Assembly: GCF_026004115.1 (NCBI RefSeq)
Contig: NZ_BPIM01000001.1
Coordinates: 992,001 to 1,056,000, forward strand
Direction: 5' to 3'
DNA: 64,000 nucleotides
Source: Meiothermus sp.
GTDB lineage: Bacteria; Deinococcota; Deinococci; Deinococcales; Thermaceae
This document shows, piece by piece, positions 43,557-52,382 of this stretch. The notes under the pieces are model-generated. The model was given only the letters and a program-made list of their open reading frames with translations, did not search any database and was not told the origin of the DNA. Position 1 is the stretch's first letter. Each line of letters opens with the position of its first letter. The translations under genes were made by a program, and so were the position numbers.

Positions 43557-45449
43557 TTACACCCTCACCTTGCGCAGCTCGAGCACCCCCCGCACCGGAT
43601 GCTTGCGGTCTATTTCCTGAATCAGGCGCAGCATGTACACCACCGCTGCTGAGTCCCAGGCTTGCGGCCTGCAGGAAGCCGGATATGGCACTGGGGGCTC
43701 CCCCTCCTGCCTTGGATAGCCCCCCACCAGCTCCGGCAAGCGCCAGTCGTGCTGGGTCATGGCCAGGCGGAACAGGTTCTCGGCGGCCTGCAGGGCCTCC
43801 TCGTAGAAGCCATAGCGCACCAGTCCGCCGATGAACAGGGCGGTATCGTGCGGCCAGACCGAGCCGTTGTGGTACGAGAGGGGATTGTAGCGCACCTCAT
43901 CCGTGCCCAGGGTGCGCAGACCCCAACCGCTGTAAAGCGCCTCGGAAAACAGGGTCTCGACCAGTTGGGGCGCGACCTCATCCGGCACGATGCCGCTCCA
44001 AAGCAGATGTCCGGGGTTAGAGGTCAGAATGGCCATGGGCTTTTTTGCGCCATCCAGACCGGCTGCATAGGTTTTGCGTTCCGGCAGCCAGAACTTCTGG
44101 TGAAAACGGGTTTTGAGGGCTTGGGCCCTGGCGCCCCATGCTTTGGCCTGATCAACCTGGCCCAGCGCCCGATAAAACTCGGCTGCACCCTGATAGGCCA
44201 TATAGGCATAACCCTGCACCTCACAGACCGCAATAGCTCCCTGGGCCAACGAGCCATCCTGGTGGCTTTGCGAGTCGTGCGAATCCTTCCAGGACTGCAC
44301 CACATGGCCCCGGTTGGTGTTGGGAGCGTACTCCAAGAAGCCGTCCTGGTCGGGGTCTGCGTAGTCGGTCATCCAGGTGAGGGCTGCTTCCCAGTTGGGT
44401 TGTAGCTGGCGTACAAAAGCCATGTCGCCGGTATCTTTCCAATGCTGGTGCAGCAAGATCAAAAATAGCGGGGTGGCGTCCACGGTGCCGTAGTAACGCG
44501 TAAAGGGCACTTTTCCGGTGCGCGAGAGTTCGCCCAGGCGCATCTCGTGGATAATCTTGCCGGGGGTCTCGTCCAGAAAGGCATTGACCTCGGTGCCCTG
44601 GTATTTGGCCAGGTAGGCTAGCACCCCCCGGGTCACATCGCTGGCCCAGGGCTGCATCATGTAGGCCGTAAGCAGCGAGTCGCGGCCAAAGGGACAGACA
44701 TACCAGGGGATGCCTGCCGCTGGGAAAAGCCCCTCGGGCAAAGAAAAAAGCAGGGCCCGCAGGTCGGTAATGGCCTGCTCCAAGACCCGCTGGCTGCGCC
44801 CGCTTTCCATATAGAGCGGGAAGCGCTTCTTCCAGTCCTCATAGTCGGGCAGCGGCGGGGTGTGGGGCTCGAAGGGGCTCTCGAAGCGGCCCTCCAGGCG
44901 CAAGCTTACTTTTTGCTTGGGGGCGAGTTCAAACCTCCACTGGAAGGTCTTGCCGTCAGTGGGGGTGGCTTCACTGGATAAATCCGGGGCCGATGGTGGG
45001 GCAGGCAAGGGATCAAAAGAGAGATGGGTCGCGACCCGCAGGCCATCCTCGGCGGTATATTCGAAGCCGCCAATCTTGCGCGAAACCTTGTGCCAACCCT
45101 TGGCCTCGAAGAGGTCGGCAAAGTCGGCAGCGGCCTCGAGGGCTATCTCCACGGTCTGGGCCTTCAGCGAGGTGTTTTCCAGCTCGAGCCGCTCGCTAAA
45201 GCCACCCCGCACCATATGCAGCTCGCGCCTCATACCTACTAGCTGGTCGGGCCCCACCATCAGGCTCCAGTGCTGCACCAGGCGATCCGGGCGCGGCGTC
45301 TCGGAAACCAGCAGGCCAAAGCCGGGCATGTTCCACAGGTAACGAGAGAGGTAGCGGGTGTCGTGGCGATAGAAACCTCGTTCGTCCTTATCGGCCATCC
45401 CCTGATCAGACAAAACAGCGTAAGTATCGTCTTCTTTGAGCGGCAACAT
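43557..45449 (-). CDS. amylo-alpha-1,6-glucosidase / glycogen-debranching-type glycoside hydrolase
   Basis: A 630-residue protein with a beta-sandwich N-terminal domain of the GDE_N type (residues about 10-200, EDDTYAVLSDQGMADKDERGFYRHDTRYLSRY) and an (alpha/alpha)6 barrel catalytic domain. Barrel landmarks are CPFGRDSLLTAYMM, TRYYGTVDATPLF, VVQSWKDSHDS and SYHNGSVWPHDTALF. It would trim alpha-glucosidic branches or oligosaccharides in the cytoplasm, since no signal peptide is seen. It follows the sugar permease genes on the same strand after 132 bp, has TCGAGG before its ATG, and probably processes the imported sugar. Exact linkage specificity is inferred. Confidence 0.85.
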   Translation of the reverse strand: MLPLKEDDTYAVLSDQGMADKDERGFYRHDTRYLSRYLWNMPGFGLLVSETPRPDRLVQHWSLMVGPDQLVGMRRELHMVRGGFSERLELENTSLKAQTVEIALEAAADFADLFEAKGWHKVSRKIGGFEYTAEDGLRVATHLSFDPLPAPPSAPDLSSEATPTDGKTFQWRFELAPKQKVSLRLEGRFESPFEPHTPPLPDYEDWKKRFPLYMESGRSQRVLEQAITDLRALLFSLPEGLFPAAGIPWYVCPFGRDSLLTAYMMQPWASDVTRGVLAYLAKYQGTEVNAFLDETPGKIIHEMRLGELSRTGKVPFTRYYGTVDATPLFLILLHQHWKDTGDMAFVRQLQPNWEAALTWMTDYADPDQDGFLEYAPNTNRGHVVQSWKDSHDSQSHQDGSLAQGAIAVCEVQGYAYMAYQGAAEFYRALGQVDQAKAWGARAQALKTRFHQKFWLPERKTYAAGLDGAKKPMAILTSNPGHLLWSGIVPDEVAPQLVETLFSEALYSGWGLRTLGTDEVRYNPLSYHNGSVWPHDTALFIGGLVRYGFYEEALQAAENLFRLAMTQHDWRLPELVGGYPRQEGEPPVPYPASCRPQAWDSAAVVYMLRLIQEIDRKHPVRGVLELRKVRV

Positions 45450-45581
45450 GTAGAACCTCGATATGGCCGGAGGCTAAAAGCGCAGGCGAAATCGGTTGTT
45501 GGGAAGCTATATGCATCATATCCTGCTCTGGTCGATCATCCAACTCAGCTTTTGGCCTTTCGGCTTTGAGCGTTCAGCCGA

Positions 45582-46949
45582 CTAGCCTTTCAAAGCGCTG
45601 GTCGAAACCCCCTCCACAAAGTAGCGCTGAAACACCACAAAAAGAATGATAATGGGAATCATGGAGAGAAAGGCACTGGCCAACATCAGGCCCCAGTCGC
45701 CCGCCACCCCGTAAGCGCTGCGAAAGAAGGAAAGGCCCAGGGGCAGGGTGTAATTGGTCTGCTGACCCGACAGCACCACCGCCGCCTTGAAGAACTCGTT
45801 CCACATGCCCTGGAAGGTCAGGATGGTAAGGGCCCCCAGCGCGGGCGTGGCCATGGGGATGATGATGCGAAAAAAAGTGGTGATGGGGCTGGCCCCGTCA
45901 ATCAGGGCCGCTTCCTCAATTTCGCGGGGAATGGACTCGAAAAACTGCTTCATGATGAAGACGGCCCCCGCCCCCACCGCACTCCAGACCACCATGCCCC
46001 ACAAGCTGCCCAAGAGACCCAGGTCGCGCAGCACCAGGTAGTTGGAGATGAAAATGGCCTGGGCCGGCACGGTCATGGTAAAGACCACGAAAGCAAACAG
46101 GTAGTTCTTGCCGGGGAAGTACATCCGGGCCAGGGCGTAGCCGGCCAACGAGGCAAAAAGCAGGGTCGTCAGTACCACCGCCAGCGAGACCAGAAAAGTA
46201 TTCAGCGTCCAGCGCAAAAAGAAGCTGGCCCCGGTGTTGGGGTCGCGGGCCTCGTTAAAAACCCGCACATAGTTGCGGAAGGTATACCCCAGAAAGCCAG
46301 GCGCTGCACTGTCCCAGCTGGCCACCCGCCCCCGGCGCTCGAGGCGGTTGGGATCCAAGGTTGCCGAGTGATACATCTGCCCCCTGGGTGCTTCGATGTC
46401 CAGGGGCAGACGGGCCGCTTTAGGGCCTTGACCCTCGTAGGTGATGGTAAAGCTGTAGGTGACGATCTGGCCCGGCTGGCCCCCCACCAGCGCCGAACGG
46501 CGGCCTATCTCCTGCACCTCCGAGACCTTGGCATACTGCGCCGCCTGCACTTCATCGAAAACGGCCCCCAGGCCCGCCCCCGCCCGCCGGGTCGGAACCG
46601 TCACTATTGGGGTTTGGGGCGCCTGGCCTTCTTCCACAAAATAGCTGACCTGAAAGGGAATCTTGGCCCCTGGTGCGAATCCCCCCGTCCAGGGGTTTCC
46701 TGCACCCAACTGCCCTAGCCGCCAGGCCGCTGCCCAGTTTTTGGGCTGGGTCTGGGCAAAGGAGTAACGGTAAGGCCACTCGAGGGGATTGTCCTTCAAA
46801 CTACCCAGGTAGGCCACATAAAATGGCCCAATAAAGAAAACCGCCAGGGCCAGCATGGCCCCATAAATCCAGGCGGCCCTGGCCCAGCGCTGCCTGGCCA
46901 GGTGACGCTCATCCAGCTTGCGCACGGGTTTTATTACTTGCGCCGCCAT
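45582..46949 (-). CDS. sugar ABC transporter permease, MalG-like, with a large extracytoplasmic insertion
   Basis: A 455-residue permease, about 160 longer than typical MalG. The first membrane helix (about 28-48) is followed by a soluble segment of roughly 165 residues (about 55-215) rich in beta-type sequence (VSYFVEEGQAPQTPIVTVPTR, VTYSFTITYEGQGPK). Five more helices come next, with the EAA loop EEAALIDGASPITTFFRIIIPM. The insertion should face outside, where it could help receive substrate from the binding protein. The gene starts 8 bp after the MalF-like gene stop. Confidence 0.9.
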   Translation of the reverse strand: MAAQVIKPVRKLDERHLARQRWARAAWIYGAMLALAVFFIGPFYVAYLGSLKDNPLEWPYRYSFAQTQPKNWAAAWRLGQLGAGNPWTGGFAPGAKIPFQVSYFVEEGQAPQTPIVTVPTRRAGAGLGAVFDEVQAAQYAKVSEVQEIGRRSALVGGQPGQIVTYSFTITYEGQGPKAARLPLDIEAPRGQMYHSATLDPNRLERRGRVASWDSAAPGFLGYTFRNYVRVFNEARDPNTGASFFLRWTLNTFLVSLAVVLTTLLFASLAGYALARMYFPGKNYLFAFVVFTMTVPAQAIFISNYLVLRDLGLLGSLWGMVVWSAVGAGAVFIMKQFFESIPREIEEAALIDGASPITTFFRIIIPMATPALGALTILTFQGMWNEFFKAAVVLSGQQTNYTLPLGLSFFRSAYGVAGDWGLMLASAFLSMIPIIILFVVFQRYFVEGVSTSALKG

Positions 46950-46957
46950 AGCTCCTC

Positions 46958-48049
46958 CTAGTGGGCCTTCTCCGAAATGCCCAGGGCCCGCTGCAGCAGC
47001 ACAATCGCAAAGGTCAAAGCCGCCAGAATGATGGCTGCTGCCGAGGCCAGCCCTACCCTACCCTCTCCACTGAACACGTTGTTGTAGACGTAGTAGGCCA
47101 GCACAATTATGGAATCCAGCGGAGCCGCATCGCCCATCAGGGCCACCTGGTCGAACATCTGCAAGGTGCCAATAAGCGAGAGCGTAATCACCAGAAAGGT
47201 TACCGGGCGCAGCATGGGCACGGTCACGTTAAAAAACTGCTGCAGGGGTGAGGCCCCATCAATTGCCGCCGCTTCGTAGATGCTTTTGGGAATGTCCTGC
47301 AAACCCGCCAAAAAGATGAGCATCAGGGTGGGAATAGTGGTGAAGGTGTTGAGCATAATAATGCTCCACAGCGGGATGGGAACCCCCAGGAAGCGGTCGG
47401 AGTTGGTCAACCAGGTAAACTCGGGCGGCTGGGCTTCCCGTGGCACCACCACCCCCAGGGCTACCAGGAGCCAGGTTAGCACCAACCCCACCGCCAGCGA
47501 GATGGTCGCTAGGGCCGGGTCAGTGGGGGCCACAGGCAGACCGCGCATGCGTTCCCAGCCCACCTGTAGGGCCTGAGCCAGTACAAAGACAGCAAGAAAG
47601 GTCAGGAGCACCGGGGCCAGCGAACCAATCCAGCCAACAAAGGTGTTCAGAAAACCGGTTTTCTGAAAGAACCAGATCGCAATCACGGTTACGGCTGCCG
47701 AAGAAAGCACGCTGGGGATGTAGTAAACGGTACGGAAAAAGGTGATCCCCCGCAGGCGCTGATTTAGGATGGCCGCCATGCTCAAAGCCAGAAAGGTCTG
47801 GAGGATGGTCACGATCAGCATAAAGCTGATGGAGTGGGTTATTGCCGCAATAAAGCGTGGATCTTGAAACAACTGGACAAAATTTGCAAAACCAACGATC
47901 TGATAGGACTGCCCAATCAGGGTCTTGTCGGTAAAGCTAAAGCCCAGGGTGCGCACAAAAGCAAATACAAAGAAAACGCCCAAGTGAACCAGGAAAGGAG
48001 CCAGGAACAAGAGGGCATAGAGCGCTTCAGTTCGTTGCGATCTAAGCAT
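46958..48049 (-). CDS. sugar ABC transporter permease, MalF-like
   Basis: A 363-residue inner membrane permease with about eight hydrophobic segments and the EAA loop YEAAAIDGASPLQQFFNVTVPML. Between helices there is an internal insertion (about 175-235) that includes an extra hydrophobic segment and an extracytoplasmic loop, as in MalF-type subunits. GGGGGA precedes ATG 48049. It pairs with the MalG-like permease. The ATPase (MalK/MsiK type) is not encoded in the window, so a shared ATPase elsewhere is assumed. Confidence 0.92.
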   Translation of the reverse strand: MLRSQRTEALYALLFLAPFLVHLGVFFVFAFVRTLGFSFTDKTLIGQSYQIVGFANFVQLFQDPRFIAAITHSISFMLIVTILQTFLALSMAAILNQRLRGITFFRTVYYIPSVLSSAAVTVIAIWFFQKTGFLNTFVGWIGSLAPVLLTFLAVFVLAQALQVGWERMRGLPVAPTDPALATISLAVGLVLTWLLVALGVVVPREAQPPEFTWLTNSDRFLGVPIPLWSIIMLNTFTTIPTLMLIFLAGLQDIPKSIYEAAAIDGASPLQQFFNVTVPMLRPVTFLVITLSLIGTLQMFDQVALMGDAAPLDSIIVLAYYVYNNVFSGEGRVGLASAAAIILAALTFAIVLLQRALGISEKAH

Positions 48050-48104
48050 GTATCCCCCTTTCAGTAGTAAGCCCGCGATAGGAATGTCGGCCCAAACCAG
48101 ACCA

Positions 48105-48227
48105 CTAGTGCACCGGTAACTTGTTTTGTGGTGCGTTTTGAAGCACGTTGATTACCCAACATTGCGATGTGGGGCTCATTCGAAGAGACAGTGGTGCATG
48201 CCGAGTTCCTGGTTACCAGACCACTAG
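48105..48227. repeat. MITE-like element, CTAG family copy A
   Basis: Flanked by CTAG at 48105-48108 and 48224-48227, a probable 4-bp target duplication. Terminal inverted repeats TGCACCGGTAAC and GTTACCAGACCA enclose about 115 bp matching 53808-53917. No coding capacity. It sits between the binding protein and MalF-like genes. Confidence 0.75.
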
Positions 48228-48310
48228 TTACGATGCTTGGCACTGGCACGGCCTTATTACTGGCACAGCCTGCATATCCCATTTCTACGCTGCGGAGTGG
48301 TTGACATGGA

Positions 48311-48344
48311 TCTGAGCGCCAAAGAACCGATCTCAGCGCTCAGA
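48311..48344 (-). terminator. stem-loop after the binding protein gene
   Basis: A perfect 9-bp stem TCTGAGCGC (48311-48319) / GCGCTCAGA (48336-48344), 19 bp past the stop codon. No T run follows, so it may be a processing or stabilising hairpin as between E. coli malE and malF rather than a full terminator. Confidence 0.6.
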
Positions 48345-48362
48345 CCCACATCTTGGTTCGAT

Positions 48363-49598
48363 TTATCGCACCAAGCGGTTGAGCTCGGCCTGGGCATCGG
48401 CCAGGGCCTGGTCAACCGACTTCTTGCCGGTGATCACCGCCAGCAAGGCTTCGTTGATGGGCCGCATCCACTCGCCACCGTCTAGTGCACCAAACTTGAA
48501 GGGTAGCACCGCTCCACCCACGCTGGTCGACCCCTGGAAGACCACCCGGTTCAGCTCGTTTTCCTTACCGGGGCGCTGGAAGATGGGGCTGTTGGCCAGA
48601 GCGCTGCGGCTGGGCAGGGCCAGGCCACGGGAGAGAATCCAGTTCTGGGCCTCGGGGCTGGTAAGCGCCCGTAGTACCTTGGCGGCGGCCTCCTTGTTGC
48701 GTGAGGCGGCGTTCATGCTCCAGGAAACGGTGAAGATGAAGTTGCCCCGCTGCTTGGTTACCGGGTCGAGAGGAATGAGCGTGGTACCGTAGCGCATGTT
48801 GGGCGCCTTGTCGCGCAGGAAGCCCCCAATCCAGGCTCCCTCGATAGCTACCGCGGCCCGCTCGGCGCCAAAGCAGCCGCCGGTCCAACCCTCGCCCAGA
48901 TCCTGGGCATATTTACCGGCTCCATCTTTTACCAGGCTGGTATACCACTCAAAGGCCCGGCGGAAGTTGGCATCCAGTACGGTACGCCCCTGGGCATTGA
49001 AGGGCCGCCAGCCGGTCGCATAGGCGAAGGCGCCGAAGCGGGCGTGGTCGGCCACCACGCAAAGCCCTGCCACATCCTTGACTGTAGCTTGCACCCGCTT
49101 GAGTTTGTCCTTGAAGGTGTCCCAGGTGTCGGTCTGGTTGGGGTAGGGTACCTTGGCCTCGTCAAAGAGGTCGCGGTTATACTGCACCGCCAGGGTGTTG
49201 AAGTCCTTGGGCAAACCATAGACATTACCCTTGAGGGTGAAGGCGTTCAGGAGGTTGCGGTTGAAGACCCCTAGCTCTTGTGGCGAGAAGTATTTATTCA
49301 AAGGCTCCACCCGGCCCGAAGCAAACAGCGGCTCCGACCAGAAGATATCCACGTAAAACAAGTCTGCGGCAGTACCCGCCGAGAGCGCGTTCAAGAGCGC
49401 TGCGCGATAATCGCCTTCTACCCCCTGGTATTCGGCGCGGATGTTGTCCTTTTGGAGCGCCGGATTAACCACTTCCCGAACCAGGCTGCTGATAATGGCT
49501 GTATCGTTGCCACCAAAGCCTTGCAACCGTACCACCGTTTGCGCCGAGGCCACGCCCAACGCGGCTAAAGCCAGACCTGCTACCCACCATCGCTTCAT
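48363..49598 (-). CDS. sugar ABC transporter substrate-binding protein, maltodextrin-type
   Basis: A 411-residue solute-binding protein (SBP_bac_1) with a Sec signal peptide (MKRWWVAGLALAALGVASAQ). Typical segments are LNALSAGTAADLFYVDIFWSEPLFASG, NVYGLPKDFNTLAVQYNRDLF, AAVAIEGAWIGGFL and AAKVLRALTSPEAQNWIL. The neighbouring alpha-glucosidase makes maltodextrins or related alpha-glucosides the likely ligand. A strong GAGGAGG lies before ATG 49598. It follows lacI on the same strand after 100 bp with a hairpin between them. Confidence 0.92.
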   Translation of the reverse strand: MKRWWVAGLALAALGVASAQTVVRLQGFGGNDTAIISSLVREVVNPALQKDNIRAEYQGVEGDYRAALLNALSAGTAADLFYVDIFWSEPLFASGRVEPLNKYFSPQELGVFNRNLLNAFTLKGNVYGLPKDFNTLAVQYNRDLFDEAKVPYPNQTDTWDTFKDKLKRVQATVKDVAGLCVVADHARFGAFAYATGWRPFNAQGRTVLDANFRRAFEWYTSLVKDGAGKYAQDLGEGWTGGCFGAERAAVAIEGAWIGGFLRDKAPNMRYGTTLIPLDPVTKQRGNFIFTVSWSMNAASRNKEAAAKVLRALTSPEAQNWILSRGLALPSRSALANSPIFQRPGKENELNRVVFQGSTSVGGAVLPFKFGALDGGEWMRPINEALLAVITGKKSVDQALADAQAELNRLVR

Positions 49599-49698
49599 AA
49601 TTTCCTCCTCAAGTTAGTGTGCAAAGTACTCGAGCCCCCAAAAAGCCAGAACGCCAATGTGATGTTTCCCTTTCGAGGGGCCTGAGGCCAAGCGGCAC

Positions 49699-50682
49699 TC
49701 AGGCGGTTTTCACCTCCCGCAGGCTGGTGGTGCCCCGAAGCACCATTTGCACCGGCACCCGCATCCCATGCGGGGTACCTCCGGCCAGCGATTCTTTGAG
49801 CAACCGAACCGCAGCCCTGGCAACCTGCCCGATATCCTGGCGCACCGTAGTGATGGCGGTGCCTATCTCCGGCAGGTCGTCGAACCCCACCAGCGAAACG
49901 TCTTGAGGAATTCGCAGACCCAGATCTTCCAGGGCTGCCGCAGCACCCATGGCCATCTCGTCGGAGGCGGCAAACAAGCCCGTAAAGCGCAGCCCTTGCT
50001 CCCAGGCTTTACGCAGAACCCGGTAAGCCGTAAGAGTAGAGAAGTCGCCATCCAGCACGAGATGCGGTTGAAAGGGAATGTTATAGGCTTCCAGCGCCTT
50101 GCGGTAGCCCAGCAATCGCTCGCGCCCCACCTGCTGCTGGGGCTGACCGGTGAGGTGGGCAATCTCCCGGTGGCCGAGCTCGAGCAGGTGCCTGGTAGCA
50201 GCATAAGCCCCTCCTTCGTCGTCTGGGGCTACCCAGTAAGCGCCGGGATAGACCCCAATCAGCACGTGGGGGGTTTGGGCGTTTTGTAAGGCTTCCAGGC
50301 GTGGGTCGTGATCGTGCGCCCCCAGAAGAATATAACCTCTGGCGGGCTTCAGGGGCAGTCCGGCTGCATCGGTAGGGGTCTCCTCCAGACGCATCCCCTC
50401 GCGCCAAAGAGCCTCTGTCAGGTGTTCAAACAGCAAGACGAAATAGGGAATATAGCGCCGCACGCCTGGAGCCAATAAAATCCCCACCGTATCGCTGCGT
50501 CCGGTCAGTTCGCGGGCGGCCTGCATGGGCACATACCCCAGCCGCTCCATCACCTCGAGTACCCGCTCACGGGTTTGTGGGTGTACCCCAGCGCGCTGGT
50601 TCAGAACCCGGCTCACCGTCCCGGTTGAAACCCCTGCCAGGCGGGCGACATCTCCAATGGTGGGCATCCGGCGATTGTCCAT
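49699..50682 (-). CDS. LacI family transcriptional regulator
   Basis: A 327-residue repressor: N-terminal helix-turn-helix PTIGDVARLAGVSTGTVSRVLN (about 7-28), hinge helix PMQAARELTGRS, then a periplasmic-binding-type sensor domain with GYILLGAHDHD, GLFAASDEMAMGAA and SLVGFDDLPEIG. It likely controls the downstream uptake and glucosidase genes in response to the sugar. Its own promoter region contains a LacI-type operator just after the predicted transcription start, so it is probably autoregulated. AAAGG precedes ATG 50682. Confidence 0.95.
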   Translation of the reverse strand: MDNRRMPTIGDVARLAGVSTGTVSRVLNQRAGVHPQTRERVLEVMERLGYVPMQAARELTGRSDTVGILLAPGVRRYIPYFVLLFEHLTEALWREGMRLEETPTDAAGLPLKPARGYILLGAHDHDPRLEALQNAQTPHVLIGVYPGAYWVAPDDEGGAYAATRHLLELGHREIAHLTGQPQQQVGRERLLGYRKALEAYNIPFQPHLVLDGDFSTLTAYRVLRKAWEQGLRFTGLFAASDEMAMGAAAALEDLGLRIPQDVSLVGFDDLPEIGTAITTVRQDIGQVARAAVRLLKESLAGGTPHGMRVPVQMVLRGTTSLREVKTA

Positions 50683-50691
50683 AAGACCTTT

Positions 50692-50748
50692 TGTAAGCGT
50701 TTACAGTTTTTGTTTGATAAATATACAAACCTTTCCAAGAATTGTCAA
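50692..50748 (-). promoter_or_regulatory. lacI promoter with overlapping LacI-type operator
   Basis: Read on the minus strand: TTGACA (50743-50748), a 17-nt spacer and TATATT (50720-50725). The operator TGTAAGCGTTTACA (50692-50705, one mismatch in 7-bp arms, CG centre) would lie at about +9 to +22, suited to repression. Confidence 0.8.
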
Positions 50749-50832
50749 CCTCCATATATATTGTTCTCTAAGAAAGAATTCACAATCACTCAGGCTGTTT
50801 GCCAACTTTTTTCAACTAGTTGCGGGCCAAGG

Positions 50833-50846
50833 TGTAATCGATTACA
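50833..50846. promoter_or_regulatory. second LacI-type operator
   Basis: TGTAATCGATTACA, a perfect 14-bp palindrome with the CG centre typical of LacI-family sites, about 141 bp from the first operator. A TATAAT on the minus strand (50854-50859) stands directly upstream. It could be a second repressed promoter or an auxiliary site for looping. Confidence 0.65.
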
Positions 50847-50856
50847 ACACAGTATT

Positions 50857-51091
50857 ATACCGGATTCAAAAAGATAATCATCCAAACTAAAGACCCCCAG
50901 AGGCTATCTTTTTGAATCCTAGAGCACCCCCCTCCCGAACGGTCGGCGAAGAAAGCGTCTCCCTTCCAAAGGGGCTTACGCCCTCCGCTACGCGGATAAC
51001 TTCCAGGGGGCGGTATCGCCCTCCGCTACGCGGATAACTTCGGCCCTGCTAGTTCGCCGCCATACGGCGCCGAACTAACCGAATCTGGTAT
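50857..51091. repeat. dispersed repeat, family 1 copy B (235 bp)
   Basis: Starts ATACCGGATTC and ends GAATCTGGTAT. It matches copy A over most of its length and has an internal duplication of CCCTCCGCTACGCGGATAAC. The right end forms a stem from GTTCGCCGCC...GGCGCCGAAC-like arms. A neighbouring hairpin-rich stretch (51140-51189, including GGCAAC/GTTGCC) fills the rest of the gap before the next gene. Confidence 0.85.
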
Positions 51092-51261
51092 TGGCTCACC
51101 ACATAAGGCAACCGTAAAGTCAGAAAACCACAAGGCAAACTCCCCTCTCCCTTGATGGGAGGGGGAGCTTAAGGCAACTTTGCGGTTGCCCCAGCTCGCC
51201 ACACCCTCCCACACCTTCAGATGCACAACCCCTCTCAACCACTGCTAAGATAGGCCTCAGC

Positions 51262-52326
51262 ATGAAAGGATTGATTCTCGCTGCCGGACGCGGCACCAGG
51301 CTACGTCCCCTTACCCATACCCGGCCCAAACCGGTCATTCGGCTGGGTGGTAAACCCATCATTTACTACGCCGTGGAAAACCTCTTCGAAGCAGGCATTA
51401 CCGAGGTGGGGGTGGTGGTCTCACCGGATACCCAGGAAGACATTCGGCAAGCCCTCAAAGATTTCCCAGGCGTTCACCTTACCTACATCGTGCAAGAACA
51501 CGCCCTGGGTATTGCCCATGCGGTGGGCACCGCCAAGGAATGGTTGGGCCAGAGCCCCTTTGTGCTCTATCTGGGCGACAACCTATTCCAGCAGGGAATC
51601 AAGCCTTTTGTCGAGGCCTTCAAACCCGGTGTGGGGGCGGTAATTGCCCTGGTGCGGGTGCCCGATCCCCGGCAGTTTGGGGTGGCGGTGTTGGAGCAGG
51701 GGCGGATTGTCAAGCTGCTCGAGAAACCCAAAGACCCGCCTTCCAATCTGGCCGTAGCGGGGGTGTACGTATTTAGTCCGACCATCATGGAGATTATCGC
51801 CAACCTCAAGCCCAGCGCCCGTGGCGAGTATGAAATCACCGACGCCATCCAGGCCCTGATGGATCAGGGTCATACCGTACTGGGACAAGAAATTGCCGGC
51901 TGGTGGAAAGACACCGGGCGCCCCGCCGACCTGCTTGATGCCAACCGGCTCTTGCTGGTGGAGCAAAAAAGCCCCACCCCGGTTGTGGAGGGGCACGTAC
52001 ACGACAGCCAGATCACCGGACGGGTGGTGATCGAGAAAGGAGCGGTGGTCAAGAACAGCACCGTGTTGGGCCCGGTGCACATCGCCCAGAATGCCATGAT
52101 TGAGGGGGCCTATATTGGCCCGTTCACCTCGGTGGGGCCAAATGCCATCGTGCGGCAAGCCGAGGTGGAGTTTTCCATTTTGGAAGATGGCGCGGTAGTA
52201 GAAGACGTGCCTTTGCGGCTTCACGAGTGCATTTTGGGGGTGGGCGCCAGGGTAACCAGGCGCAACGGCCTGCCCAAGGCCCACAAGCTGGTGCTGGGCG
52301 ATTTGAGCAGCCTCGAGCTGGCCTGA
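51262..52326 (+). CDS. glucose-1-phosphate thymidylyltransferase, long form
   Basis: A 354-residue nucleotidyltransferase that makes dTDP-glucose from glucose-1-phosphate, feeding dTDP-sugar and surface glycan synthesis. The signature LAAGRGTRLRPLTHTRPKP binds the nucleotide; GDNLF and ARGEYEITDAIQ are family motifs. After about residue 240 come left-handed beta-helix hexapeptide repeats (VIEKGAVVKNSTVLGPVHI), as in RfbA/StrD-type long forms of Deinococcota and Archaea. No rml neighbours are present. TAAGAT lies 10 nt before the ATG. Confidence 0.85.
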   Translation: MKGLILAAGRGTRLRPLTHTRPKPVIRLGGKPIIYYAVENLFEAGITEVGVVVSPDTQEDIRQALKDFPGVHLTYIVQEHALGIAHAVGTAKEWLGQSPFVLYLGDNLFQQGIKPFVEAFKPGVGAVIALVRVPDPRQFGVAVLEQGRIVKLLEKPKDPPSNLAVAGVYVFSPTIMEIIANLKPSARGEYEITDAIQALMDQGHTVLGQEIAGWWKDTGRPADLLDANRLLLVEQKSPTPVVEGHVHDSQITGRVVIEKGAVVKNSTVLGPVHIAQNAMIEGAYIGPFTSVGPNAIVRQAEVEFSILEDGAVVEDVPLRLHECILGVGARVTRRNGLPKAHKLVLGDLSSLELA

Positions 52327-52382
52327 GGCGGTTTGCATAATCCTTTGATAGAGCCGGGGTATACTCCGGTTGGAGGTAAATT

